DNA of 37,540 bases. It comes from Crenarchaeota archaeon 13_1_40CM_3_52_17 (GTDB lineage: Archaea; Thermoproteota; Bathyarchaeia; 40CM-2-53-6). Under the pieces are notes generated by a model. The model saw only the letters and a program-made list of their open reading frames with translations, made no database searches and was not told where the DNA came from. Made by a program: the position numbers and the translations under genes. The stretch lies in assembly GCA_001918745.1 (NCBI GenBank), contig MNGN01000021.1, positions 1-37,540 on the forward strand, given 5' to 3'. Below are positions 7,217 to 15,947 of this stretch, piece after piece (positions within the stretch are counted from its first letter, which is position 1; each line of letters starts with the position of its first letter).

Positions 7217-9409
7217 TTGGCGTTCGACCCTCTTCTACTAACGACCTCTCTCGCTGCGGTCGGGGTCATCGCCTCGATAATTCTCGTTCTCTCCGTCAAG
7301 AAGTATCCCACCGGGAACGAGAAAATGGTCGCGATATGGAGAGCGATCATGGAGGGAGCGAACGCATACCTGAGACGACAGTTCCGGACGATCGGTGTTA
7401 TCGCGGGAATCATCGCTCTCGTTATCCTCGCAGCCTTCAGCGCAACCTTCAGCTTGAGTTATGGCGCCGAGATCGCCTTCAGCTTCCTTCTCGGAGTCAC
7501 TTTCTCCCTTGTTGCAGCCTACATCGCAATGTATTCTGCCACGAACGCGAATGTACGGTCCACGGCAGCTGCGGAAAAATCGACCTATCTCGCCTTGAAG
7601 GTGGCCACGCTAGGAGGAGGGGCGCTTGGACTCGCTGTGATCAGCATGAGCCTGTTGGGCCTGTCGATCCTTTACGCTGCCTTCCGCGATCCAGGGGTCC
7701 TAGCAGGATTCGGATTCGGTGCATCGCTGGCTGCTCTGTTCGCCCAGCTTGGCGGAGGAATATTCACAAAATCAGCCGATGTCGGCGCCGACCTCGTCGG
7801 TAAAGTCGAAGAAAACTTTCCGGAAGATGACCCTCGAAACCCTGCCGCCATAGCTGACAATGTCGGCGACAACGTTGGGGATGAGGCTGGAAGGGGAGCC
7901 GACCTCTTCGAATCACTCACTGCCGAGAACCTTGGAGGCATGATAATCGGCCTTATCGTCTCAATCATTCTATTCCAAGGAATCAGCGTTTACTACGTAA
8001 CAATGCCTCTGATCGTTAGATCGCTCGGGATAATCGCTACGTTCGTCGGTCTCGCCGTCGCAATTTACGAGAAGAAATTCAAGAATCCGATCAAGCCTAC
8101 TCGAGACGGGCTCCTTGTGGCGTCTGTTGTCGCCGCGATTCTAATGTTTGTCGCCACGTGGTACGTCTTCGGTCCGTCCGGAGTGACACCCAACGGGAAT
8201 GCTCTTGCGGCATACGCCCTCTACGGCTGCATGGTATCAGGACTCGCCGCGGGGTTGTTGATAGTGCTCTATACCGAATTCTACACGGGGTCTGAGGCCA
8301 AGTCTGTAATTACGATAGCTGAGAGATCCAAGTCAGGACCTGCGTTGACCATAATGTCCGGCACAGCGGTAGGGATGATTTCAAGCGGACTCCCGGTCAT
8401 TACAGTAGCGATCACACTTCTCATCTCCTTCGGCCTCGGAGAGCAATTCGCGGTACAGGCCGGAATTGGCAACCTGTTTCTAGGTGGCGTTTACGGGACG
8501 ACTATGGCAACGATGGGTATGCTCTCAACCGCGGGAATCGTCTTGACAATGGATGGACTGGGCCCGATCGTCGACAACGCAGGCGGCATAGCAGAGATGT
8601 CCGGTGCCCCTCCTGAAGTCCGAGAACGAATCGATCCGTTGGATGCGCTAGGCAATACCACAAAGGCGCTCACAAAAGGATACGCGATGGGTTCGGCAGC
8701 GCTAGCATCACTCTTGCTCTTTCAGGCATTCGTACTAGAAGTTGCACGATACCAGGCCAAGATAATCGACCTTACAGCCATCACAAGCGCTCAAGCCAGC
8801 GATCTAGGAACCAAACTGTCAAGCCTCGGGGCCTCGCTCGCCCTCAACCACCCTGATGTGGTCATTGGCGCCTTAATCGGTGCAATGCTTCCCTTCGTGT
8901 TCTCGGGAACAGCCATCAATGCGGTAAGCGTTGGTGCTTATCGAATGGTGGAAGAAGTCCGTAGACAGCTCAGAGAAATCCCGGGACTGAGAGAAGGAAC
9001 CGTCAAGCCGAACTACGCGGCGGCAGTAGACATTTCGACAAGAACTGCTCTCCGGCTGATGGTAGTCCCAGGTGCAATCCCAGTAGTAACACCCATAGTT
9101 GTAGGAGTATTTCTCGGATGGGCCGCAGTCGGAGCATTAGTTGTGGGGGCTACACTTTCCGCCATACCTTTAGCCATCATGATGATGTGGGGAGGAGCCG
9201 CGATGGACAACGCGAAAAAGTATGTTGAAGCAGGACACTTCGGAGGTAAGAACACTGAAACACACGCTGCAACAGTCGTCGGTGACACGGTTGGCGATCC
9301 CTGGAAGGACACGGCTGGACCAAGCCTGCACATTCTCATCAAGCTCCTTAACACGATTTCCTTGGTCTTCATCCCGCTCTTCTTGGTGGCCCTGATTTCT
9401 CTAGCTTAG
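7217..9409 (+). CDS. hppA: Membrane-bound proton-pumping pyrophosphatase (K+-independent type)
   Basis: This 730-residue, roughly 16-helix enzyme couples pyrophosphate hydrolysis to ion pumping. The substrate loops are intact: DVGADLVGKVE at 188-198 and DNVGDNVGD at 214-222, with the late VGDTVGDPWKDTAGPS stretch. The diagnostic position reads GNTTKALTKG, with K483 and T486. In this family Lys at that site marks K+-independent H+-pumping enzymes, where K+-dependent ones have Ala. It starts with TTG behind a good TATA box and leads a three-gene operon with an ATPase-arm-like coiled-coil protein and a two-helix membrane protein. In the cell it would conserve energy from biosynthetic pyrophosphate and feed the same proton gradient as the respiratory chain. 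Confidence 0.96.
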   Translation: MAFDPLLLTTSLAAVGVIASIILVLSVKKYPTGNEKMVAIWRAIMEGANAYLRRQFRTIGVIAGIIALVILAAFSATFSLSYGAEIAFSFLLGVTFSLVAAYIAMYSATNANVRSTAAAEKSTYLALKVATLGGGALGLAVISMSLLGLSILYAAFRDPGVLAGFGFGASLAALFAQLGGGIFTKSADVGADLVGKVEENFPEDDPRNPAAIADNVGDNVGDEAGRGADLFESLTAENLGGMIIGLIVSIILFQGISVYYVTMPLIVRSLGIIATFVGLAVAIYEKKFKNPIKPTRDGLLVASVVAAILMFVATWYVFGPSGVTPNGNALAAYALYGCMVSGLAAGLLIVLYTEFYTGSEAKSVITIAERSKSGPALTIMSGTAVGMISSGLPVITVAITLLISFGLGEQFAVQAGIGNLFLGGVYGTTMATMGMLSTAGIVLTMDGLGPIVDNAGGIAEMSGAPPEVRERIDPLDALGNTTKALTKGYAMGSAALASLLLFQAFVLEVARYQAKIIDLTAITSAQASDLGTKLSSLGASLALNHPDVVIGALIGAMLPFVFSGTAINAVSVGAYRMVEEVRRQLREIPGLREGTVKPNYAAAVDISTRTALRLMVVPGAIPVVTPIVVGVFLGWAAVGALVVGATLSAIPLAIMMMWGGAAMDNAKKYVEAGHFGGKNTETHAATVVGDTVGDPWKDTAGPSLHILIKLLNTISLVFIPLFLVALISLA

Positions 9410-9424
9410 CCAGGTCGGGCGGAT

Positions 9425-10375
9425 TTGAGTAGCCCTGCCAAAAGCAGCGTTCTAAGAGCGATCCTAGCTGACGACGCATCGGTGAGAATTGCAACAGCAC
9501 TTGGCACGCCAGGAAAAACGGAGTCGAGAAAGATCGCGCTTAGTTCAGGACAGCTAACAACCGAGCAAATTGTCGGTCGCATCAAAGAACTCTCGAAACT
9601 GCGAGATGAGATCCTCCAAGTCATGCGACAGCTCAACTTGACAAGGGAAGCGGCCTCGAGCAGTGTTGATCAGCTGGATTATGATAGTGAACTGGAATCG
9701 TCGAAGCGAGAATTGGAGGAGGCTAGAAACGAGTACCAAGAAGTTCAGGGAAAGATCGAGAAGGTCCAGCGACAGATCGATGAGTCCAAGAAGAAGATCG
9801 CGGCGCGCACAGAATTATCTCAAACCGGTTTCGCGACCGACCAGTTAGAATCCGAGGCCAAGGATTTTCGAAGAGTCTTAGGACGTTTGCCCGTTAAGAA
9901 ACTAGACACCGCACAGAAGGCCTTGCAGTCACAAGTCAAAGACCAAGCTATCCTCGCAGTCGGCAATAGGAAACAGGACACGTTTTACGTCCTCGTTGCC
10001 GCACCAAAAGACAGGTTTTCCCAAGCGCTTCAAACACTTCTTCTCTATGACTTTACGCCTATTGAGATTCCCGAACACGAATTAGCCGATGCAAAGTCGG
10101 AGATTCAAGCAGACGAAGAGAAGGCGAAATTGCTATCCAAGGAGCTTGAAGGGTTGAAGCTGCAGTTAGACGATTTGCGTCGAAAGGCAGAGCAGACCCT
10201 GAACCGGAGGCTTGACGAAGTCGTCGATAATTTGATGCTGTTCCGCGGAATCCTCAAACTTGGCGATGGTGCCCCAGCCTCCCGTATCTACGCTCGACTG
10301 GAGAGAGTTGTTCCAGTTGAAATCGTGAACAGTCTGACCAGAAAAGGGATCGTCGAATTGGAGTCTTCCTCGTAG
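9425..10375 (+). CDS. Soluble coiled-coil protein resembling the N-terminal arm of ATPase subunit I
   Basis: This 316-residue hydrophilic protein has no membrane segment. Its layout is a short N-terminal part, a coiled coil (about 85-130), an alpha/beta domain (about 150-218: GRLPVKKL, then FYVLVAAPKD, then DFTPIEIPE), a second coiled coil (about 220-275) and a C-terminal tail. This order and the strand-helix pattern match the cytoplasmic half of A/V-ATPase subunit I, where the same domain carries the stalk. The membrane half is missing, and a complete subunit I is encoded at 13951-15936. It follows the pyrophosphatase by 15 bases with a TTG start. It may be a soluble regulator or scaffold of the pyrophosphatase or ATPase (inference). 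The homology call rests on pattern and needs a profile search. Confidence 0.55.
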   Translation: MSSPAKSSVLRAILADDASVRIATALGTPGKTESRKIALSSGQLTTEQIVGRIKELSKLRDEILQVMRQLNLTREAASSSVDQLDYDSELESSKRELEEARNEYQEVQGKIEKVQRQIDESKKKIAARTELSQTGFATDQLESEAKDFRRVLGRLPVKKLDTAQKALQSQVKDQAILAVGNRKQDTFYVLVAAPKDRFSQALQTLLLYDFTPIEIPEHELADAKSEIQADEEKAKLLSKELEGLKLQLDDLRRKAEQTLNRRLDEVVDNLMLFRGILKLGDGAPASRIYARLERVVPVEIVNSLTRKGIVELESSS

Positions 10376-10389
10376 AAGAGCGCATATTT

Positions 10390-10995
10390 GTGAGCGGCCC
10401 AGACCTCGAAGCACAAGCAACACCGCGAATAAAGAGTGCGCTGAACGCCGCGATTGAACAAACGGGAAAGGAAGAATTTGCCAGATTATCAGGAACTAGA
10501 ACCTCAGATCTAGACAGAATCCTGGAAGGAGAGGGGGGGTTTGTCGCGGTAGCAATCGTAACGCTAGCATGCCAAATTAACAGAAGCCACAACGACCCCG
10601 ACCCTGCACATTCGAGCATTAGCGAGTGCATGAGAGGAGCAATTTTGAGATTGCCCCAACGAGCGGACGGCACCGATATGGTAGCCCCCAATGAGTCTTC
10701 GACCCCGAGAACCCGACGAGCTCGCTTCTCAAAGGTTCAAAGGGGTGCCGGACGAATCTATGACCCTTCAGTGCTTCGAATAACGGGATTCAGTGTCAAT
10801 CTGTTTACCTTTCTCGTGCTGGGATATTTCTTAGGCGGAATAGTGTTAGGGCCATTGTTTGGACTTGGCTCATGCGTGGGAGTTATGGCTATATCGCCAT
10901 GGATCGCTCCATGCGCAGGTTCCGGGATAGGACTCGTGGTCGGATCAGTTGTTGGGCTTGCATACACATACTACTATTTCGTCAAGAGACTTTGA
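10390..10995 (+). CDS. Two-helix membrane protein, pyrophosphatase operon
   Basis: This 201-residue protein is not assigned to a family. Residues 1-130 are soluble: a predicted helical part (about 12-62), then a low-complexity charged linker rich in Arg, Ser and Pro (about 90-120). Two hydrophobic hairpin helices follow (about 134-160 and 175-197), ending in YYYFVKRL. The glycine-rich hairpin with a basic end recalls the AtpZ/AtpI-type accessory proteins of ATP synthase operons, but this is only a resemblance. It starts with GTG 14 bases after the coiled-coil gene and ends the operon before a terminator-like hairpin. With its neighbours it suggests an accessory function tied to the pyrophosphatase. 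Confidence 0.6.
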   Translation: MSGPDLEAQATPRIKSALNAAIEQTGKEEFARLSGTRTSDLDRILEGEGGFVAVAIVTLACQINRSHNDPDPAHSSISECMRGAILRLPQRADGTDMVAPNESSTPRTRRARFSKVQRGAGRIYDPSVLRITGFSVNLFTFLVLGYFLGGIVLGPLFGLGSCVGVMAISPWIAPCAGSGIGLVVGSVVGLAYTYYYFVKRL

Positions 10996-11019
10996 GATCG
11001 TCCGGTTGACGGCAAACGA

Positions 11020-11039
11020 GTGACGCCTCACGATTTTTT
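11020..11039 (+). terminator. Hairpin plus T-run after the pyrophosphatase operon
   Basis: A small inverted repeat (GTGA, loop CGCC, TCAC) is followed within two bases by six T residues. It lies 24 bases after the last gene of the operon. T-runs end transcription in archaea even without a strong hairpin. Confidence 0.4.
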
Positions 11040-11087
11040 CGCTTCGCTTCTCCACAACAGTTTTAGCCGAGAACAGTAGGCGCCGGA

Positions 11088-12131
11088 ATGGTTGTCGAAA
11101 CCGATTTGCTAACGACGCCATTCACCAAACTAGTCGGGTGTAAGGTACCAATCCAGCAAGCAGGTATGGGACCCCTAGCAAACCCGAAACTTGTCTCGGC
11201 TGTCACGAACGCAGGGGCCTTGGGAATGCTCTCCGGAATGGTAATCGACTCAGTCGACTTGTTGGAGAGGGTGCTGCGAGAGGTAAAGGATTCCACCACG
11301 GGCCCCTTCGGGGTGAACTACATCGTTCCACTGATGGAACGCGGAGAACTCGAACAGATGGTACCGGTCGCTGCTCGGTACGCCCGAGTTGTAGAGTTCT
11401 TCTACGGCTGGCCGGACGAGTCGCTTGTTCAAATGGTCCATCAGGAAAAAACACTTGTCTCGTGGCAGGTTGGGTCAAAGGAAGAAGCAAAAGCAGCGGC
11501 GGACATTGGCTGCGACCTGATTGTAGCACAAGGGATAGAGGCGGGCGGTCATGTCCGGGGACAGATAGGCCTACTGCCATTACTAAGCGAGACCATTGAG
11601 GCGATAGGCGGCAAGGTTCCTATCATCGGAGCCGGCGGCATTGGGACAGGCCGATCGATGGCTGGGGTCCTCGCGGCCGGAGCCTCTGCAGTCAGGGTCG
11701 GCACACGGTTCGTCGCATCCGAAGAAGCTCAGGCCCATCCGGATTACGTGAATGCGCTTGTCAACGCCGAAGCGAAGGATACCATTTACACAGACAGGTT
11801 CAACGTGGAGTGGCCGATCCGTGCATCCCACCGCGTGTTGCGTTCCAGCCTCGAAGCTGCCTCGAACTTCAAAGGAGAAGTTGTGGGAACCTCCTCCAAC
11901 ATATACACACAAAAGAAATACGACATCCACTGTTTCGAGGAAGCAGTCCCGATGAAACACTCGACGGGCAATATAGAGGCGATGCCCCATTGGGCCGGAG
12001 AATCGGTAGGCGGAGTGAAGAGGCTTCAACCCGCGTCGGAAATCGTGCGAGAACTCAACGATGATGCTGAGAAGACCCTAATCCGTTGGGGCAACAAGAT
12101 CGAGAGTCAGACTGTCCAACAGCCCGTTTAA
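11088..12131 (+). CDS. Nitronate monooxygenase-like FMN enzyme
   Basis: This 347-residue TIM-barrel flavoprotein belongs to the 2-nitropropane dioxygenase/nitronate monooxygenase family, which also includes FabK-type enoyl reductases. Visible marks are the N-terminal PIQQAGMGP start of the barrel, the IEAGGHVRG motif with its family His near 152, and the GAGGIGTGR phosphate-binding loop followed by VRVGTRF. The length is usual. It is a single gene on the plus strand between the pyrophosphatase operon and the converging ATPase operon. A T-rich element (GTTTTAG) about 25 bases upstream of the ATG would suit a leaderless transcript. The natural substrate cannot be told from sequence, and nothing nearby points to nitroalkane metabolism. 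Confidence 0.85.
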   Translation: MVVETDLLTTPFTKLVGCKVPIQQAGMGPLANPKLVSAVTNAGALGMLSGMVIDSVDLLERVLREVKDSTTGPFGVNYIVPLMERGELEQMVPVAARYARVVEFFYGWPDESLVQMVHQEKTLVSWQVGSKEEAKAAADIGCDLIVAQGIEAGGHVRGQIGLLPLLSETIEAIGGKVPIIGAGGIGTGRSMAGVLAAGASAVRVGTRFVASEEAQAHPDYVNALVNAEAKDTIYTDRFNVEWPIRASHRVLRSSLEAASNFKGEVVGTSSNIYTQKKYDIHCFEEAVPMKHSTGNIEAMPHWAGESVGGVKRLQPASEIVRELNDDAEKTLIRWGNKIESQTVQQPV

Positions 12132-12325
12132 ACCAAGCTGGTTTCTATGCAGTTCTCCGGTAGCAGTCACCGCTTCTCTTTCGTGTTTCTCTATCCGTCC
12201 GACAACTGAACAATGACCTCCGTAGTCCTTGGAAAGCTCTGCTTTCTGCTGAGATTGTTCCGCAGCGCTTCGGTATGCGCAGGTATCTAGTTTGACACAC
12301 AGAAGCGAACTTTGGGAATATCCCC

Positions 12326-12342
12326 TTTTCTTGTCAAGAAAA
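12326..12342. repeat. 17-base palindrome in the convergent gap
   Basis: TTTTCTTG and CAAGAAAA flank a single T, a perfect 8-base inverted repeat. A wider pair, TCCCC at 12321-12325 and GGGGA at 12356-12360, surrounds it. It lies between the 3' ends of the converging monooxygenase and ATPase subunit C genes. That suits a shared terminator or a protein-binding site. The rest of the 12132-12377 gap shows no gene. Confidence 0.35.
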
Positions 12343-12377
12343 CTCTAGCCAGCCAGGGGAGTCCGAAATCTCAGGAA

Positions 12378-13451
12378 TCACTCGGGAATCGCGACTAGGG
12401 ATCTTATCTGGTCTGGCTTCATTCCCGCCCCAACTCCCGCGACGATAGCCGCGAGATTTCTGGCCTCATTCTCCTTAACGACCAAGAAAGCAAGAACAAC
12501 TCCTAGGGTGTATGGGAATCCAAGGAATATCCTCTTGCTAATGTGGGAAGCGTGTTTTCTTGACGCGACTTCAAGGAAGGAGAGAGACTTTGTTTCTTCG
12601 TACTTCTGCCTAGCACCTGAGAGGATGCTGTGGTAGTATGGATGTGAGGATGCTAGATCGAGAGCTTGAGTAACGTCCTGAGCGACCAGCAGCTGGTCTA
12701 TCGTCCGATCGTCAAGCTTCCAAGACGAGGGGATGAGGTGATAGCGCACATTAGGGATCCCGATCAGTTTGCTTCTTAGTATGATAGCCAGGTTTGCAAG
12801 GTCAATCGTTCCTCCGGCTATGGGAAGACAGCTTTCTCGGTCGAACCCTCGAAGTTTGCGGTTCACGTAATTGTAGAAGCGTTCCTCTCCCCAGCCGCTA
12901 ATAACGTCTCGAACGAGGGAGGCTCTTTCGCCCGCAAGGTCCTCCATGGAGAAGCTCTTCACTCGGCTTACCAGTGCTCTATCGCCAACAATTCCAACAA
13001 TTGTCCGGAGATCATCCATCGAATAGAGACGGTGAAGCTCAGCCTCCTTGAGGAGGGCCAGGGGCTGGCGAGTTGACACGAACTCCTCCCAACTCTTGCC
13101 CTGAGCTTTGAAAACTACTATCGCGGCAAGGTCGTAGGCGTCGAAACGACGGCTAAACTCGAGGAGAAAGCTTCGCGCTGATCCTTGGGAAGAAGAAATG
13201 AGTATCTTAACTCCTCGAGCGAAACCTAAACGTACAGCTCTCTCCGTCTCTAGGGGGGTAGACCCGTCTCTTAGTTCCGAGAGTTCCTTGCCATATGGCC
13301 CATCTGCAAGGACCCCCAAGATCTCACTTTGTGTCCGGAACTCCGCAAGAGAATGGACCTGCTGCCGTTCCAAAAGTTTGCCTTTTTCTCCCCGAATCTT
13401 CGCGATAATGTAGTTGTCTCGAACGATATGGGATATAATCTCAGTTCCCAC
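12378..13451 (-). CDS. atpC: A/V-type ATPase subunit C
   Basis: This 357-residue subunit C (eukaryotic subunit d) is the cone-shaped socket linking the central stalk to the membrane ring. It shows the family's all-helical composition, an N-terminal Ala/Leu pattern, the central NRKLRGFD region, and the typical C-terminal RNLAAIVAGVGAGMKPDQI segment, where the family has RNLR-I--GK--GL--E-I. The length is close to usual. The start is GTG at 13451, 12 bases after subunit K. It is the last gene of the H-E-I-K-C operon. In most archaea the genes F, A, B and D would follow; here a convergent monooxygenase gene comes next. Confidence 0.88.
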   Translation of the reverse strand: MGTEIISHIVRDNYIIAKIRGEKGKLLERQQVHSLAEFRTQSEILGVLADGPYGKELSELRDGSTPLETERAVRLGFARGVKILISSSQGSARSFLLEFSRRFDAYDLAAIVVFKAQGKSWEEFVSTRQPLALLKEAELHRLYSMDDLRTIVGIVGDRALVSRVKSFSMEDLAGERASLVRDVISGWGEERFYNYVNRKLRGFDRESCLPIAGGTIDLANLAIILRSKLIGIPNVRYHLIPSSWKLDDRTIDQLLVAQDVTQALDLASSHPYYHSILSGARQKYEETKSLSFLEVASRKHASHISKRIFLGFPYTLGVVLAFLVVKENEARNLAAIVAGVGAGMKPDQIRSLVAIPE

Positions 13452-13463
13452 GATGGGTCGCTG

Positions 13464-13946
13464 TTACTTTGCTTGTAGAACGAGCAGTAGAGCTGTGACG
13501 AGCGCGTAGATCGCCAGAGCCTCTGCCAGTATCAGCGTGATAACTGCTCTTGAGAATATATCCGGTTTCTCCGCCGTTGCGGCGGCTAGAGCGCTCCCAG
13601 ACGTCCCTATTCCAAATCCAGCGCCGAGGGCGGCTGCACCCATTGTTAGTCCGCCGGCGAAGATTCTGACTGAGCCAGCGAGGGTAAGCGTGTCGGTGAT
13701 GTGGAAGACCGAGAGAAGACCAACTACGAGGCCGTATATTGCGAGGGCTTCGGCGAGGATCGTAGCGATGAAGGTCTTGAACATGACCTCAGGCCGTTCG
13801 ACCCCTGCACCGGCAATAGCCGGCCCGGAGATTCCTATTCCAATTCCGGCACCAATGGCGGAGAGGAGGACGCTTAGTCCGCCGCCTAGTCCGGCCCAGA
13901 ATGTGGGGCACAGAGTAACAGACGTTAGGGTAGCGCAGTCAACCAC
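13464..13946 (-). CDS. atpK: A/V-type ATPase membrane ring subunit K (four-helix form)
   Basis: This is the proteolipid of the rotor ring, two fused helical hairpins of about 80 residues each. Both hairpins have a glycine-rich first helix (IGAGIGIGIS; LGAGFGIGTS) and an LAEALAIY motif with the ion-binding glutamate (E66 and E142), so both halves keep the proton site. No Na+-type extra ligand pattern is obvious. The frame is open to 14030, which would overlap the essential end of subunit I by 80 bases. I choose the GTG at 13946, 4 bases after the subunit I stop, which gives 160 residues. Many archaea have a single-hairpin K, so the doubled form is notable. Confidence 0.85.
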   Translation of the reverse strand: MVDCATLTSVTLCPTFWAGLGGGLSVLLSAIGAGIGIGISGPAIAGAGVERPEVMFKTFIATILAEALAIYGLVVGLLSVFHITDTLTLAGSVRIFAGGLTMGAAALGAGFGIGTSGSALAAATAEKPDIFSRAVITLILAEALAIYALVTALLLVLQAK

Positions 13947-13950
13947 TTGG

Positions 13951-15936
13951 TTACACAGTCCAACCAGTAGGCTCTCGGTAAGGCGCGAATGACAGTCCCG
14001 ATCCTTCATAAAACTTGCTAAACCATTCAACCCAGTGAAGCCTCAGAGTTTGCACGAAAACGATCAAACCCTCTAGAATCATTACCAAGAGATTTCCGGC
14101 TACGGCGCCCACTATTCCGAAGGAAGTGAAGAAGGCGAATTTTATTGCAAAGTCCGCTAGGTTGAGCGCCCAGATTCGAAGATAGGACAGCGTATTGCTT
14201 CCTGCGCTGATGAACACTTCGAAGAAGTGGAGAGGTCCCTCCTTCACCGCCATTATACCCATCGGTATGAACAACAGTACGAGCAGTGCAGGGTTTTGCA
14301 GGAGCACTCCGAACTTGTAGCCTGAGATGACGACCTGTGCTGCGAGATAGATGAAGGTGATGTAGAACCACGCCCAAGAAATCGGTCCGTAGAATGCGTG
14401 CTTGATCTCGTGATTCCGTACTTTATTGTATGTGCTGATTACTAGGCCCGAGAGGTAGTGTCCTACTCCGAACAAGAGTATCACAGACATATAGATGAGA
14501 AGGTGGGAAATATCCGGGGTGGCCGCGAAGGCTCCCTCGTTCGGGTTGAAGAAGGGTCGAAGGCCGAAGACCGCTTGGGACTCAAAACCGAAAAAGTCAC
14601 CGAAGAGAAACCCGAAAATTGTTATGCCAATGCCTAGCATAACTATGAGTTCCGCGCCGTTAACGAACAATTGTCCGATCTCGAAGATCTTGGCTTTTCT
14701 TCTCTTCAGCCACAAGAGAAAGAGGCCTAGAGCCAGGAAGAGTGGACCCTCACCGAAGTCTCCGAACATCAATCCGTAGATCAGCGGAAAGGTGAGAATC
14801 ATGAAAACCAAGGGATTTGTTTCGTTATAGGAGGGGATGCCAAAATTGTCGATCACGGACTGCAACGGCGTGCTCCAACCAGGGACTCTAACGAGCGTCG
14901 GTGGAGTCTGATGCTCCTCAGCTTCAAGGGCATTTTCTAGCGATCTGCCGTGAGGGACCTTGCGCGTGTCTTGAGTGTTCTCTATGTGAACAGAAACGAG
15001 TCCGTTGCAGGCCTTCGAAGCTCCTTCTGTCAGTGTCTGGACACTATCCTCGGCGACCCATCCTCGCAGCATGTAAGTCGACTCTGTAGTAGACGAGTTT
15101 GAGATGGCTCTGGATCGGGCTTCCAGAATCTCTGTGAGATACTCTAGAGTCTTGAGCCTCGGTCCGTACTCTTTTGTGAGGAGTTCACGCTGGTGGTCAA
15201 GCTTTCTCGCCACGTCCTCGATCTCCACGAGTCGGCTATCAGTGAATTTCTTAGCTTCCTTGGGGTCTGACGGAAGTTCTGCCCAAGGCTCTTCTACTTT
15301 TGCACCTAGTGCTGTGGCCGCTTGTTTTGCATCGTCTTCGAAGGCTCGGGGAAAAATGGCCAAGAAAGTTTGAGTTCTCTCTGCACTATGGGTGATGACG
15401 AAGATCAGATTTCCGTATGTCAATTCATCCAAGTCTCTCTGAATCGAAACGGTTGACTCTCTTGCACATTCTCCAGCGAGAGTGACGAGGAATCCGCTGC
15501 TTCCAATAGTACCGAGCGGCATTCCTACGGCTTCTAATCCTGAAAGGAAACGTGAGAGTTCCGAAGTTCTCTCCTTGTCAGCTAGTAGTTTGCCTTGCGA
15601 TTCCTCTAGTTGGCGGACCGACCCTTCGAGTTTTGAGGTTTCTTGGTCGAGGAAGAGGGCGAGCTCATCGATGTTGTGAGTCGGAGCTTCAATTTTCTCA
15701 GGTTGGACCTCAACCTGTTCAAGAGCTGCGGCAAGCGCGGAGATGCGGTTCCTGATCGTCGCGGATTTCGACAGCAGGCTTGTAGCTTCAAATGGCATTG
15801 CGCCCGGCGGGAGCTGTTCGTCCTCAATCGTCATGAGGTGAATCATCTGTTCTCTTCCAGCGTAGGAGAGGAGGTGGGGCAGCTCGTCTTTTGCGATTAT
15901 GATGCTGACCTGATGCATCGTCTCTGGTCTTAGCAC
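13951..15936 (-). CDS. atpI: A/V-type ATPase subunit I (stator, subunit a)
   Basis: This 661-residue subunit has a cytoplasmic half of about 320 residues with two coiled coils and an alpha/beta domain, then a membrane half of about eight helices. It anchors the peripheral stalks and forms the proton half-channels. The essential arginine is in SYLRIWALNLADFAIKF, matching the family's SYLRLWAL-LAH. The FGDFGEG and GDFFG loops typical of the membrane half are present. The start is GTG at 15936, 11 bases after subunit E; an ATG seven codons in (15918) is possible. A shorter protein at 9425-10375 repeats only its cytoplasmic architecture. Confidence 0.95.
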   Translation of the reverse strand: MLRPETMHQVSIIIAKDELPHLLSYAGREQMIHLMTIEDEQLPPGAMPFEATSLLSKSATIRNRISALAAALEQVEVQPEKIEAPTHNIDELALFLDQETSKLEGSVRQLEESQGKLLADKERTSELSRFLSGLEAVGMPLGTIGSSGFLVTLAGECARESTVSIQRDLDELTYGNLIFVITHSAERTQTFLAIFPRAFEDDAKQAATALGAKVEEPWAELPSDPKEAKKFTDSRLVEIEDVARKLDHQRELLTKEYGPRLKTLEYLTEILEARSRAISNSSTTESTYMLRGWVAEDSVQTLTEGASKACNGLVSVHIENTQDTRKVPHGRSLENALEAEEHQTPPTLVRVPGWSTPLQSVIDNFGIPSYNETNPLVFMILTFPLIYGLMFGDFGEGPLFLALGLFLLWLKRRKAKIFEIGQLFVNGAELIVMLGIGITIFGFLFGDFFGFESQAVFGLRPFFNPNEGAFAATPDISHLLIYMSVILLFGVGHYLSGLVISTYNKVRNHEIKHAFYGPISWAWFYITFIYLAAQVVISGYKFGVLLQNPALLVLLFIPMGIMAVKEGPLHFFEVFISAGSNTLSYLRIWALNLADFAIKFAFFTSFGIVGAVAGNLLVMILEGLIVFVQTLRLHWVEWFSKFYEGSGLSFAPYREPTGWTV

Positions 15937-15947
15937 GAGATGGAGAC

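Noticed and set aside
12132-12377. Possible RNA gene in the largest gap
   Set aside because: I saw no tRNA cloverleaf or snoRNA boxes, only the palindrome noted.
13947-14030. Longer start of ATPase subunit K
   Set aside because: It would overlap the C-terminus of subunit I by 80 bases and adds non-hydrophobic residues not found in the family.
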